A DNA stretch of 64,000 nt from Aeromonas allosaccharophila. GTDB lineage: Bacteria > Pseudomonadota > Gammaproteobacteria > Enterobacterales > Aeromonadaceae. The translations under genes and the position numbers were made by a program. Location: the NCBI RefSeq assembly GCF_000819685.1, contig NZ_CDBR01000053.1, positions 1-64,000 of the forward strand, given 5' to 3'. The notes under the pieces were generated by a model that did no database searches, was not told where the DNA came from, and saw only the letters and a list, made by a program, of their open reading frames with translations. Shown here piece after piece: positions 27,592-36,171 of the stretch; within the stretch, counting starts at the first letter, position 1, and every line of letters starts with the position of its first letter.

Positions 27592-28635
27592 ATGATGGAA
27601 AAGATCCGGTTGCTGGGGATCACCTTGTTGGTGATGACATCGCAGGCCATGACATCCCCCCGGGCCCTTGCTGCTGAAGGGGAGCCAGAGCCCCCGTTGA
27701 CAGTGGCGCCACAGCCGGTGACCGACTGGCTGACGCTGGATGGCACCGTCAGTGCCATCAATCAGGGGACGGTGGCGGCCCAGACCAGCGGCCGGGTCTC
27801 CCGCATGCTGGTGGATGTGAACGATCAGGTGCAGGCGGGGCAACCGCTGCTGGAGATCAGCGGCAAGGAGCAGTTTGCCGCCGTCACGGGTGCTGAGGCG
27901 CGGCTGGCGCGGGCGCAGGCTCAGCGGGTGGAAGCCGAGCGCCAGCTCGCCCGCTTTCAGGCGCTGATTGCCAAGGGGGTGATCACCCGCGCCCAGCTCG
28001 ACAATGCCCAGGCGACGGATCGCGCCGCCCGTGCCGAGGTGAACGCTGCCGATGCGGCTCTCACTCAGGCTCGCGAGGCCTACGGTTATACCCGCATTCT
28101 GGCCCCTTACGCCGGAGTGGTGACCAAACGGCTGGTAGAGCTGGGGGAGACAGTTGCCCCCGGCACCCCTCTGCTCTCCGGCTTCTCTCTCGACACCTTG
28201 CGGGTGGAGGTGGAGTTGCCCCAATCCGCCCTGACGCTTGCTCGTGAGCCTGCGGATGTGCAGGTGCTGCTGCCGGATGGCAAGTCTGTTACCCCGGTCA
28301 AATTGACCCGCTTCAACTATGCCGACAGCCAGAGCCACGCCTTCAAGTTGCGCCTCGACTTGCCGCCGCAAACCGCCGGGGTATTGCCCGGCATGTGGCT
28401 CAAGGTGCAGCTCAAGCAGGGTGAGCGTCAGGTGTTGCAGGTGCCGGATCGCGCCCTGCTGCGGCAAGGGGAGTTCAACGGCGTCTATCTGCAGCAGCCC
28501 GCTGGCTGGGCCCTGACACCGGTGCGGGTCGGCCATTGCGTCGAGGGACAGTGCGAGATCCTGGCCGGGCTGCAAGCCGGTGACAAGCTGGCCCCCGATG
28601 CCTGGGCGCAGCAGCAGGAGGTGGCCCATGAGTAG
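27592..28635 (+). CDS. RND efflux periplasmic adaptor
   Basis: This 347-residue adaptor has a signal peptide ending near residue 28. Its lipoyl halves are TVAAQTSGRVSRMLVDVNDQV and ILAPYAGVVTKRLVELGET, with a short alpha hairpin between them (about residues 98-165). Beta-barrel and membrane-proximal domains follow. Near the C-terminus a pair, Cys316 and Cys321 (CVEGQC), is unusual for a periplasmic adaptor and could be redox-active or metal-binding. AGGAG precedes two adjacent ATGs at 27592 and 27595. The stop overlaps the pump gene start by 8 bases, so the two proteins should be made together. Confidence 0.93.
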   Translation: MMEKIRLLGITLLVMTSQAMTSPRALAAEGEPEPPLTVAPQPVTDWLTLDGTVSAINQGTVAAQTSGRVSRMLVDVNDQVQAGQPLLEISGKEQFAAVTGAEARLARAQAQRVEAERQLARFQALIAKGVITRAQLDNAQATDRAARAEVNAADAALTQAREAYGYTRILAPYAGVVTKRLVELGETVAPGTPLLSGFSLDTLRVEVELPQSALTLAREPADVQVLLPDGKSVTPVKLTRFNYADSQSHAFKLRLDLPPQTAGVLPGMWLKVQLKQGERQVLQVPDRALLRQGEFNGVYLQQPAGWALTPVRVGHCVEGQCEILAGLQAGDKLAPDAWAQQQEVAHE

Positions 28636-31600
28636 CGATCTGAACGGCAACAGGGAGAGGCTGGGGCTCGCGGGTCGGCTGGCTGCGCTGTTTCAGGGCT
28701 CGGCCATCACTCCGCTGCTGGCGCTGGTGGGGCTGTTGCTCGGCCTGTTTGCGGTGCTGGTGACCCCCAAGGAGGAGGAGCCGCAGATCGATGTCACCTT
28801 CGCCGATGTCTATATCCCCTTCCCGGGAGCCACCCCGGCTGAAGTGGAATCCCTCGTCACTACCCCTGCCGAGCAGGTGGTTTCCCAGATAAAGGGTATT
28901 GATACCCTTTACTCTTTTTCCCAACCTGATGGCGCCCTGCTGGTGGTGGTGTTCAAGGTGGGGGTGAGCCGCGAGCAGGCCATCGTCGATCTCAACAACC
29001 AGCTCGACTCCAACCGCGATTGGCTGCCACAGGGGATCGGAGTCGGTCAGCCACTGGTAAAACCCCGGGGGATCGACGATGTCCCTATCGTCAGTTTGAC
29101 CTTATGGAGCAAAGAGTGGAACAAAGAGGGGAGCAAGCAACTGGGGGCACCCGAGCTGACCCGGGTCGCCCATGAGTTGGAGACCGAACTCAAGCGCATT
29201 CCCGGTACCCGCGATATTTACACGCTGGGCAGCCAAGGTGCCGTGTTGCGGGTGATGCCGGATCCGGCGGCCCTTAGCGCCCACGGCATCAGCTGGGGCG
29301 ATCTGAGCCAGCGACTGGCGGTCGCCAATCAGGTAGGCACCACACAGGCTATCGAGCAGAACAACAGTGAGATCAAGGTACAGGTGGGGCAGTTCCTGCA
29401 AAGCGAGCAGGAGGCCCGCGAGCTGGTGGTGGGGCTGCACGACGGCAAGCCGGTCTATCTGGCGGATGTGGCCAGGGTTTCTCTGGGTCAGGAGACCCCG
29501 ACCAAACGCAGCTGGATGGGGCTGGGGGATCGCAGCTATCCGGCGGTGACGCTGGCCATCGGCAAGCAGCCGGGTCAGAACGCGGTCGAGGTGGCCAAGC
29601 GGGTGGAGGCGCGGGTCGAGAGTTTGCAGAACCGGCTTATCCCTGCGGGGGTCGAGGTGACGGTGACCCGTGACTACGGCGTCACCGCCGAGACCAAATC
29701 CAACACCCTCATCGGCAAGCTGATTTTTGCCACCACGGCGGTGGTGCTGCTGGTACTGGTGAGCATGGGCTGGCGCGAGGCGCTGGTGGTGGGGGTGGCC
29801 ATCGTCATCACCCTGGCGCTGACCCTGTTTGCCAGCTGGGCCTGGGGTTTTACCCTCAACCGGGTGTCGCTGTTTGCGCTGATCTTCTCCATCGGCATTC
29901 TGGTGGATGACGCCATCGTGGTGGTGGAGAACATCCACCGCCATCGCGGTTTGGGCAAGGGGGCGCTCAAGGATCTTATTCCGGGGGCGGTGGAAGAGGT
30001 GGGGGGGCCAACCATACTGGCGACCCTGACCGTCATCGCGGCCCTGCTGCCGATGGCCTTTGTCAGCGGCCTGATGGGCCCCTACATGAGCCCCATCCCC
30101 ATCAATGCCAGCATGGGGATGCTCATCTCCCTGCTGGTGGCCTTTATCTTCTCCCCCTGGCTGGCGAACCATTTGCTCAAGGGTGAGGTGCATGCTGCTC
30201 ACGGCGAGGCCAAGGCTGGTCTTTTTCACCGGCTGATGACCCCTTTCCTGATCGGTGACGGCGCCAAGCGTGCCAGACGCAAGCTCTGGCTGCTGGTGTT
30301 GCTGCTGGTCGGGGCCGCCACCGCCATGCCGGTGGTGCAGTGGGTGGTGCTCAAGATGCTCCCCTTTGACAACAAGTCGGAATTTCAGCTGGTGCTCGAT
30401 ATGCCGGAGGGGGCGACCCTGGAGCAGACCGAGCGCACCCTGCTGGCGGTCGGGCGGGAGCTTGCCAAGGTGGAAGAGGTGAAGGATTACCAGATCTATG
30501 CCGGCACCGCCGCCCCCATCAATTTCAACGGGCTGGTGCGCCACTACTTTATCCGCAGCGGCGCCAACGTGGGGGATATTCAGGTCAATCTGGTGGACAA
30601 GCATGAACGGGATCGCAGCAGTCACCAGATTGCCCAGTCGGTTCGGGAGCCGCTGCAGGCCATCGCCAGTGCGGCAGGGGGCAACCTGAAAGTCGTTGAG
30701 GTGCCGCCCGGCCCGCCGGTCTGGTCCCCCATCGTTGCCGAGATCTATGGCCCGACTCAGGCCGCCCGCGAAGCGGCCGCTCGCGCTGTACAGGCCCGTT
30801 TTGTGGCCACGGCGGATTTGGTGGATGTGGATATCTATCTGACCGACCCGCAGCCCAAGTGGCGGCTGGTGGTGGATCGCAGCAAGGCGGCCCTGCTCGG
30901 GGTCGATCTCGGGGATCTGGTGAACACCCTCAATGGCGGGGTGGGTTATCAGGATGCCAGCTGGCTGCAGGGGCATGGTGCCAAGTATCCGGTGCCGATC
31001 CGCATCGAACTGGCACCCGGTGACAAACGGGATCTGGCGGGCGTGCTGGCCCTCAAGGTGCGCAGCCAGAGCGGCCAGTTGGTGCGGGTCTCCGAGCTGG
31101 TGAGTCGCCGTGATGAGGTGGCCCCCAGCTATATCATGCACAAGAACATGCAGCCCATGGTGATGGTGGTGGCCGACATGGGTGGCCATACCGACAGCCC
31201 GCTCTACGGCATGTTTGCCGCCGGTGCCGACATCGATCTGCCCCAATATTACGTACAGCAGCCGGATAAACTGGGAGAGGTGGCGCTGTTGTGGGACGGG
31301 GAGTGGAAGATCACCTACGAGACCTTCCGTGACATGGGGCTAGCCTACGGAGTGGGGATGATCCTCATCTACCTGCTGGTGGTGGCCCAGTTCCGCTCCT
31401 ATCTGGTGCCGCTCATCATCATGGCTCCCATTCCGCTCACCATCATAGGGGTGATGCCGGGCCACGCCCTGCTGGGGGCCCAGTTTACCGCCACCTCGAT
31501 GATCGGGATGATCGCCTTGGCCGGGATCATCGTACGCAACAGCATCCTGCTGGTGGACTTTATCGAGCAGCAGCGCAGCGCCGGAGTGGCGTTCGAGCAG

Positions 31601-31804
31601 GCGGTGATCGAAGCGGCGCAGGTGCGGGCCAAACCCATCATGCTGACGGCGTTGGCGGCGATGATCGGAGCCCTGTTTATCCTCGATGATCCCATCTTCA
31701 ACGGACTGGCCATCAGCCTGATTTTCGGGATCCTGGTCTCCACTTTGCTCACCCTGGTGGTGATACCCTTGCTCTATTATGCCCTGCTCTCCCGACGCAC
31801 ATGA
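28628..31804 (+). CDS. RND-family efflux pump, inner membrane transporter
   Basis: This is a 1058-residue AcrB/MexB-superfamily protein with the standard 12-helix, two-large-loop layout. The proton-relay pair in helix 4 is present as Asp427-Asp428 in GILVDDAIVVVENI. GATPAEVE and the second-half motif LAGIIVRNSILLVDF are also typical. Sequence details such as the PKEEEPQIDV start of the first porter loop place it in the less studied AcrB-like group often paired with short adaptors. It is not a copper/silver HME pump, since no methionine triad is evident. Substrate is unknown; the upstream regulator and YeeE pair suggest a thiol or sulfur-related compound. No outer membrane factor is encoded in this operon. 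Confidence 0.93.
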   Translation: MSSDLNGNRERLGLAGRLAALFQGSAITPLLALVGLLLGLFAVLVTPKEEEPQIDVTFADVYIPFPGATPAEVESLVTTPAEQVVSQIKGIDTLYSFSQPDGALLVVVFKVGVSREQAIVDLNNQLDSNRDWLPQGIGVGQPLVKPRGIDDVPIVSLTLWSKEWNKEGSKQLGAPELTRVAHELETELKRIPGTRDIYTLGSQGAVLRVMPDPAALSAHGISWGDLSQRLAVANQVGTTQAIEQNNSEIKVQVGQFLQSEQEARELVVGLHDGKPVYLADVARVSLGQETPTKRSWMGLGDRSYPAVTLAIGKQPGQNAVEVAKRVEARVESLQNRLIPAGVEVTVTRDYGVTAETKSNTLIGKLIFATTAVVLLVLVSMGWREALVVGVAIVITLALTLFASWAWGFTLNRVSLFALIFSIGILVDDAIVVVENIHRHRGLGKGALKDLIPGAVEEVGGPTILATLTVIAALLPMAFVSGLMGPYMSPIPINASMGMLISLLVAFIFSPWLANHLLKGEVHAAHGEAKAGLFHRLMTPFLIGDGAKRARRKLWLLVLLLVGAATAMPVVQWVVLKMLPFDNKSEFQLVLDMPEGATLEQTERTLLAVGRELAKVEEVKDYQIYAGTAAPINFNGLVRHYFIRSGANVGDIQVNLVDKHERDRSSHQIAQSVREPLQAIASAAGGNLKVVEVPPGPPVWSPIVAEIYGPTQAAREAAARAVQARFVATADLVDVDIYLTDPQPKWRLVVDRSKAALLGVDLGDLVNTLNGGVGYQDASWLQGHGAKYPVPIRIELAPGDKRDLAGVLALKVRSQSGQLVRVSELVSRRDEVAPSYIMHKNMQPMVMVVADMGGHTDSPLYGMFAAGADIDLPQYYVQQPDKLGEVALLWDGEWKITYETFRDMGLAYGVGMILIYLLVVAQFRSYLVPLIIMAPIPLTIIGVMPGHALLGAQFTATSMIGMIALAGIIVRNSILLVDFIEQQRSAGVAFEQAVIEAAQVRAKPIMLTALAAMIGALFILDDPIFNGLAISLIFGILVSTLLTLVVIPLLYYALLSRRT

Positions 31805-31831
31805 CGGGAGTCACTAGCGAAAGGATGCGCG

Positions 31832-32971
31832 ATGAAGAGAGGTTGGTTGTGGTGGGTAAGTAGCGCCGTGGTGGCGGTGGCTGCTGTGGCATGGTGGTGG
31901 CGACCGCAGCCGACGCCGATCAGACTGGCAGAGGTCGGGCGGGGGGATGTGCTGGTCACTGTGGTCAACACCCGGGCTGGCACCATCAAGTCGTGTCAGC
32001 GGGCCGGACTCAGTCTACCCGGTGGCGGCGTGGTGGAGCAGATCTCCGTCAAGGCCGGGGAGCGGGTAGCCCGGGGAGATCTGCTGCTGACCCTCTGGAG
32101 TGACGATATTCACGCCGATCTCGCCCGGGCCCGCGCCCAGCAGGCCCTTGGCAAGACCCAGCGCGAGGAGCGTTGCAGCGAGGCGGCCTACTACGAGCGG
32201 GAGGCCAACCGGCTGGCCACCTTGCTGGCCAAAAACCTCACCTCCCGCACGCTCGCCGAGCAGGCCCAGAATCTGGCCGATACCCGCCGCTATATCTGCC
32301 GCGCATCCCGTCAGCAGGAGCGAGTCGATGAGGCGCAGGTCGCCCAGGTGGAGGCTCGCTTGAGCGAGCGCCGCCTGCAGGCACCGTTTGCCGGGGTGGT
32401 GGCGGAGGTCAACAGCAAGCTGGGCGAGTACATGACCCCCTCACCGCCCGGAGTGGCCATGCCCCCGGTTATCGATCTTATCGACGATAACTGTCTGTAT
32501 GTCTCAGCCCCCATCGATGAGGTGGATGCCGCCCGCCTCAAGGTGGGTCAGTCTGCCCGGGTACTGCTCGATGCCATGCCCGGACGCGATTTCGCCGCCA
32601 CCGTGACCCGCATCGCCCCCTATGTGAAGGAGCTGGAGAAGCAGGCCCGCACCGTGGAGGTGGAGGCTACGCTCACTGCCCTGCCCACCGATGTCCCCCT
32701 GCTTATCGGCTACAGTGCCGACCTTGAGGTCGAGGTGACCCGCGCCACCGATGTGCTGCGGGTAGCGGCCAGCAGCCGGGCCGACGATGGCAGCGTGCTG
32801 CGGCTGGAAGGGGATAGGCTGGTGCGGGTGGTGCCCCGCTGGGGCGTGGAGAACTGGAACTGGATTGAGGTGGCCGAAGGGCTCGCCGCCGGTGATCGGC
32901 TAGCCGCCCAGCCCGGACAGATTGTCGGGGAGGGCCCCTTTAGCGCTGCCACGGAGCAGCCGGATGAGTGA
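31832..32971 (+). CDS. HlyD/MacA-like adaptor with four cysteines
   Basis: This 379-residue adaptor has a signal anchor rich in Trp (residues 4-23). It has lipoyl halves (LPGGGVVEQISVKAGERV; LQAPFAGVVAEVNSKLGEY) separated by an alpha hairpin (about residues 95-178). Cys55, Cys115, Cys156 and Cys221 are all in periplasmic parts. Cys115 and Cys156 lie about equally far from the hairpin tip (about residue 136), so they would face each other on the two helices and could form a disulfide. It lies 27 bp after the RND gene and overlaps the ABC ATPase gene by 8 bases. It should serve the ABC transporter that follows. Confidence 0.9.
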   Translation: MKRGWLWWVSSAVVAVAAVAWWWRPQPTPIRLAEVGRGDVLVTVVNTRAGTIKSCQRAGLSLPGGGVVEQISVKAGERVARGDLLLTLWSDDIHADLARARAQQALGKTQREERCSEAAYYEREANRLATLLAKNLTSRTLAEQAQNLADTRRYICRASRQQERVDEAQVAQVEARLSERRLQAPFAGVVAEVNSKLGEYMTPSPPGVAMPPVIDLIDDNCLYVSAPIDEVDAARLKVGQSARVLLDAMPGRDFAATVTRIAPYVKELEKQARTVEVEATLTALPTDVPLLIGYSADLEVEVTRATDVLRVAASSRADDGSVLRLEGDRLVRVVPRWGVENWNWIEVAEGLAAGDRLAAQPGQIVGEGPFSAATEQPDE

Positions 32972-33653
32972 TCTCATTCGCCTCGAGGCCGTCAGCCGTT
33001 GTTTCACTCTGGGGGGGAGCGAAGTGACCGCCCTCGATCGTGTTTCCCTGCGGGTTGCCGAGGGGGAGTATCTGGCGGTGATGGGCCCCTCGGGTTCCGG
33101 CAAATCGACCCTGCTCAATGTGCTGGGGCTGCTGGATCGGCCCGATGAGGGGCGCTACTGGCTGGGGGGCGAGGATACCGCCACCCTGTCAGAACCTGCG
33201 CTGGCCCAGCTGCGCGGCCACCGTATCGGTTTCGTGTTCCAGTCGTTTCACCTCATCTCCCGCCTCACCGCTCGTGAAAACGTCGAATTGCCGCTGATGC
33301 TGTGCGGGATCGCCCCCACCGAGCGCCATCGCCGCAGCCAGCAGTTGCTGGGGGAGTTGGGGCTGGAGAACCGGGCCGACCACAGGCCCGCAGAGCTCTC
33401 AGGCGGTCAGCGCCAGCGGGTGGCCATCGCCCGGGCCATGGCGATGGCACCGCGGTTGATCCTGGCCGACGAGCCCACCGGCAATCTCGACTCCCGCTCC
33501 GGGGAGGAGGTGATTACCCTGCTGGAGGAGCTCAACCGGGAGCAGGGGATCACGCTGGTGGTGGTGACCCACGATCCGCGCCTCGGTGAAAGGGCGGGCA
33601 GGCGGATCCTGATGAACGATGGCCGCATCAACATTGATAGCGGCGGTGGCTGA
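32964..33653 (+). CDS. ABC transporter ATP-binding subunit, MacB/LolD type
   Basis: This 229-residue stand-alone ATPase has Walker [10 protein letters not shown] near residues 41-49, Q-loop FVFQSFHL, signature [14 protein letters not shown], Walker [13 protein letters not shown] and a switch His in VVTHD. It belongs to the MacB/LolD group that drives mechanotransmission-type transporters. The ATG lies inside the end of the adaptor gene (8-base overlap), and its stop is directly followed by the first permease start. Confidence 0.95.
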   Translation: MSDLIRLEAVSRCFTLGGSEVTALDRVSLRVAEGEYLAVMGPSGSGKSTLLNVLGLLDRPDEGRYWLGGEDTATLSEPALAQLRGHRIGFVFQSFHLISRLTARENVELPLMLCGIAPTERHRRSQQLLGELGLENRADHRPAELSGGQRQRVAIARAMAMAPRLILADEPTGNLDSRSGEEVITLLEELNREQGITLVVVTHDPRLGERAGRRILMNDGRINIDSGGG

Positions 33654-34868
33654 ATGCGGCGCCCCGATGTGATCCGCTTTGCCGCCGTAGCCCTGCTGCG
33701 CCAGCGCTCACGGGCGCTGGTCTTGATCCTGGCGGTGAGTCTGAGCGTCACCTCGGTGCTGCTGCTCACCGCGCTGGGGGAGGGGGCGAGGCGCTATGTG
33801 GCCGACCAGTTCAGCTCCCTTGGCAAGGATCTGCTGGTGATGTTCCCGGGCCGCAAGGAGACCACAGGCGGGCTGCCGCCGGTCACCGGCAACAGTCTGC
33901 GGCAGATCACTCTCGATGATATGCACTACCTTGGCCAGCATCAGCCCAAGGTGCGGCTGGTGCCGCTGGTGATGGGCTTTGCCGAGGCCAAACAGGGGGC
34001 GCGGCTGCGCCAGACCATGCTGCTTGGCAGCAGCAACGGGCTGCGCGATACCCACGGGCTGGAGCTGCTCTCCGGCCGCTGGCTGCCGGGGGATGCCGCA
34101 GAGGATCGACCGGCCGTCCTGCTCGGGGCCAAGGTGGCCCGTGAGCTGTTCGGTCAGGCCGATCCGGTCGGTCAGTGGCTGCGTTTTGACAATCGCCGCT
34201 TTCGGGTGGTGGGGGTATTCACCAGCCAGAGCAGCAATCTGGGAATGGATATGGCCGAGGCGGCGCTGATCCCGGTGGGCAGCGCCATGCGGCTGTTCAA
34301 CACCGAGGGGCTGTTTCGGCTGCTGATCCAGCCGCTGGCGGGGCAAGCGGTGCCCCCGCTGGTCAAGCGACTGGAGCAGCTGATGCAGGCGCGCCACGGG
34401 ATGCTCGATGTGACCGTGGTGCGCCGTGACGCCATGCTGGCCACCTTCTCCACCATTCTCTCGACCCTCACCCTGGCAGTTGCCGGCATCGGCGCCATCA
34501 GCCTGCTGGTCTCCGGCATCATGATGATGAATCTGGCGCTGATCAGCACCCGCCAGCGCACTGGCGAGATCGGCCTGCTCAAGGCGTTGGGGGCCGACAG
34601 TCGCCAGATCCGCCAGCTGTTTTTGTGGGAGGCGCTGCTGTTGAGCGGCAGTGGCGCGCTGTTTGGCACTGCTCTGGGCTATGCCCTGGTTGCCCTCGCC
34701 GGGCTGGTGTGGCCCGGTTTCCCAGCGGCCGTCCCTCTGCTCGCTACCCTCTGCACCATACCGGCGGCCCTGCTGACCGGGCTATTCTTTAGCTGGCTGC
34801 CCGCCTCCCGGGCGGCACGGCAGGATCCGGTCAGCAGCCTGCGCAGCGGGCAGTGGAGCGGTGGCTGA
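33654..34868 (+). CDS. MacB-like ABC permease subunit 1
   Basis: This 404-residue permease has one N-terminal membrane helix (about 20-42), a large periplasmic MacB core domain (about 45-265) and three C-terminal FtsX helices. It ends in [15 protein letters not shown], the usual coupling helix region. It lacks a fused ATPase and would use the preceding subunit. Start and end touch the neighbouring genes, and the stop overlaps the next start (TGATG). The MacB-type topology argues for substrate expulsion through an outer membrane channel rather than transport across the inner membrane. Confidence 0.93.
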   Translation: MRRPDVIRFAAVALLRQRSRALVLILAVSLSVTSVLLLTALGEGARRYVADQFSSLGKDLLVMFPGRKETTGGLPPVTGNSLRQITLDDMHYLGQHQPKVRLVPLVMGFAEAKQGARLRQTMLLGSSNGLRDTHGLELLSGRWLPGDAAEDRPAVLLGAKVARELFGQADPVGQWLRFDNRRFRVVGVFTSQSSNLGMDMAEAALIPVGSAMRLFNTEGLFRLLIQPLAGQAVPPLVKRLEQLMQARHGMLDVTVVRRDAMLATFSTILSTLTLAVAGIGAISLLVSGIMMMNLALISTRQRTGEIGLLKALGADSRQIRQLFLWEALLLSGSGALFGTALGYALVALAGLVWPGFPAAVPLLATLCTIPAALLTGLFFSWLPASRAARQDPVSSLRSGQWSGG

Positions 34869-36067
34869 TGCGCGCCGCCGATCTGCTGTTCTGGCTCTGG
34901 CGCGCCTTGCTGGCAGGGCGCAGTCGCAGCCTGCTGTCGGCGCTCGGCATCGCCATCGGGATCGCTTCGGTGACCCTGCTCACCGGGATTGGCGAGGGGC
35001 TCAGGCTCTATCTGCTCGACAGCTTCTCCCAATTTGGCACCCGGCTGATCGCCGTGACGCCGGGCAAGACCGAAACCGCAGGCGGCCCGCCCGGCATTCT
35101 CTCCAGCAGCCGTCCCCTGCTGCTGGAGAATGCCGATGCCCTCGCCAGATTGCCGGGTATAGAGGCGGCACTGCCGGTGGTGCAGGGGCAGGGGGAGGTG
35201 CGCAGCCGCGGGCTGACCCGCAGCACCGCCATTCTGGGCACCGGCCCGGCGGCGCTCTCCGGCTGGCGCCTCACCCTGGTGCAGGGGCGTTTTCTGCCCG
35301 CGGACGACAGCGCCATGCCCCGCGCCTATGCGGTGCTGGGTTCAAAGGTGGCGGCGGAGCTGTTTCCCGGTGGCGATGCGCCGGGGAACTTGCTGCGCGC
35401 CGGTGATCGCCGTTTTCGGGTGGCCGGGGTGCTGGCCCCCAAAGGGCAATTTCTCGGCTTTGATCTGGACGACATGATCTATCTGCCCGCCGCCCACGCC
35501 CAGGCGCTGTTCAACAAGGAGGGGTTGCAGGAGATCGACGTCATCTATCGCGCCGGGCAGAGGGAGGCCGATATCTCCGCCCAGATCAGGCGGGTGCTGA
35601 TCGCTCGCCATGGCGCCGAGGATTTTACCCTTACCTCCCAGCAGGACATGCTGACCAGCCTCGACAAGATCCTCTCCATCATCAAGCTGGCGGTTGGTGG
35701 GCTCGGCATCATCTCGCTGTTGATCGGGGCGGTCGGCATCTTCAGCATCATGAGCATCGCCCAGCAGGAGCGGATCCCCGAAGTGGGCTTGCTGATGGCG
35801 CTGGGCTGCCCGCGGCGCCGCATCCTATTGCTGTTCCTGCTCGAAGCCGTGGTGCTGGCGCTGCTGGGCGGGGCCATGGGGCTGGCCCTGCTCGGCGGGC
35901 TCAAGCTGTTGCTCGCATTGCTGGTGTCTGGGTTGCCGCTCACCCTCCATCCTCTCTATCTGCTGCTGGCGCTCGGTTGCAGCGCGCTGGTCGGCCTGCT
36001 GGCCGGGGTCGCCCCCGCGCTGCGGGCAGTGCGTCTCGACCCAGTGGTTGCCCTGCGAGGTGACTAG
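34868..36067 (+). CDS. MacB-like ABC permease subunit 2
   Basis: This 399-residue homologue of the preceding permease has the same layout and the ending ALRAVRLDPVVALRGD. Together they would form a heterodimeric transporter with two copies of the ATPase. The gene is last in the nine-gene unit beginning at 26341. Its TAG stop lies inside a duplicated copy of the 3' end of the converging GGDEF gene. No separate outer membrane factor follows. Confidence 0.93.
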   Translation: MRAADLLFWLWRALLAGRSRSLLSALGIAIGIASVTLLTGIGEGLRLYLLDSFSQFGTRLIAVTPGKTETAGGPPGILSSSRPLLLENADALARLPGIEAALPVVQGQGEVRSRGLTRSTAILGTGPAALSGWRLTLVQGRFLPADDSAMPRAYAVLGSKVAAELFPGGDAPGNLLRAGDRRFRVAGVLAPKGQFLGFDLDDMIYLPAAHAQALFNKEGLQEIDVIYRAGQREADISAQIRRVLIARHGAEDFTLTSQQDMLTSLDKILSIIKLAVGGLGIISLLIGAVGIFSIMSIAQQERIPEVGLLMALGCPRRRILLLFLLEAVVLALLGGAMGLALLGGLKLLLALLVSGLPLTLHPLYLLLALGCSALVGLLAGVAPALRAVRLDPVVALRGD

Positions 36068-36171
36068 GCGACCACCTCCGCGACCGGCAGGTTGCGCTCT
36101 GGCCTGAACAGGGGGGACTAGGCGACCACCTCCGCAACCGGCACGCAGCGCTCTGATCTGAACAGGGGGAA
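36064..36171 (-). repeat. 54-bp imperfect tandem duplication of a gene's 3' end
   Basis: Positions 36064-36117 and 36118-36171 are two copies of a 54-bp unit (18 codons) with about seven differences. The copy nearer the gene encodes the final residues of the hemerythrin-GGDEF protein, ending PVAEVVA and a TAG stop. The outer copy, read in the same frame on the minus strand, would encode SPLFRPERNLPVAEVVA and its own TAG. The duplication lies exactly at the convergent junction with the ABC permease gene, whose stop codon falls in the outer copy. Confidence 0.95.

Noticed and set aside
29102..31246. 714-residue frame antisense to the RND pump gene
   Set aside because: His/Gln-rich shadow composition on a firmly identified gene.
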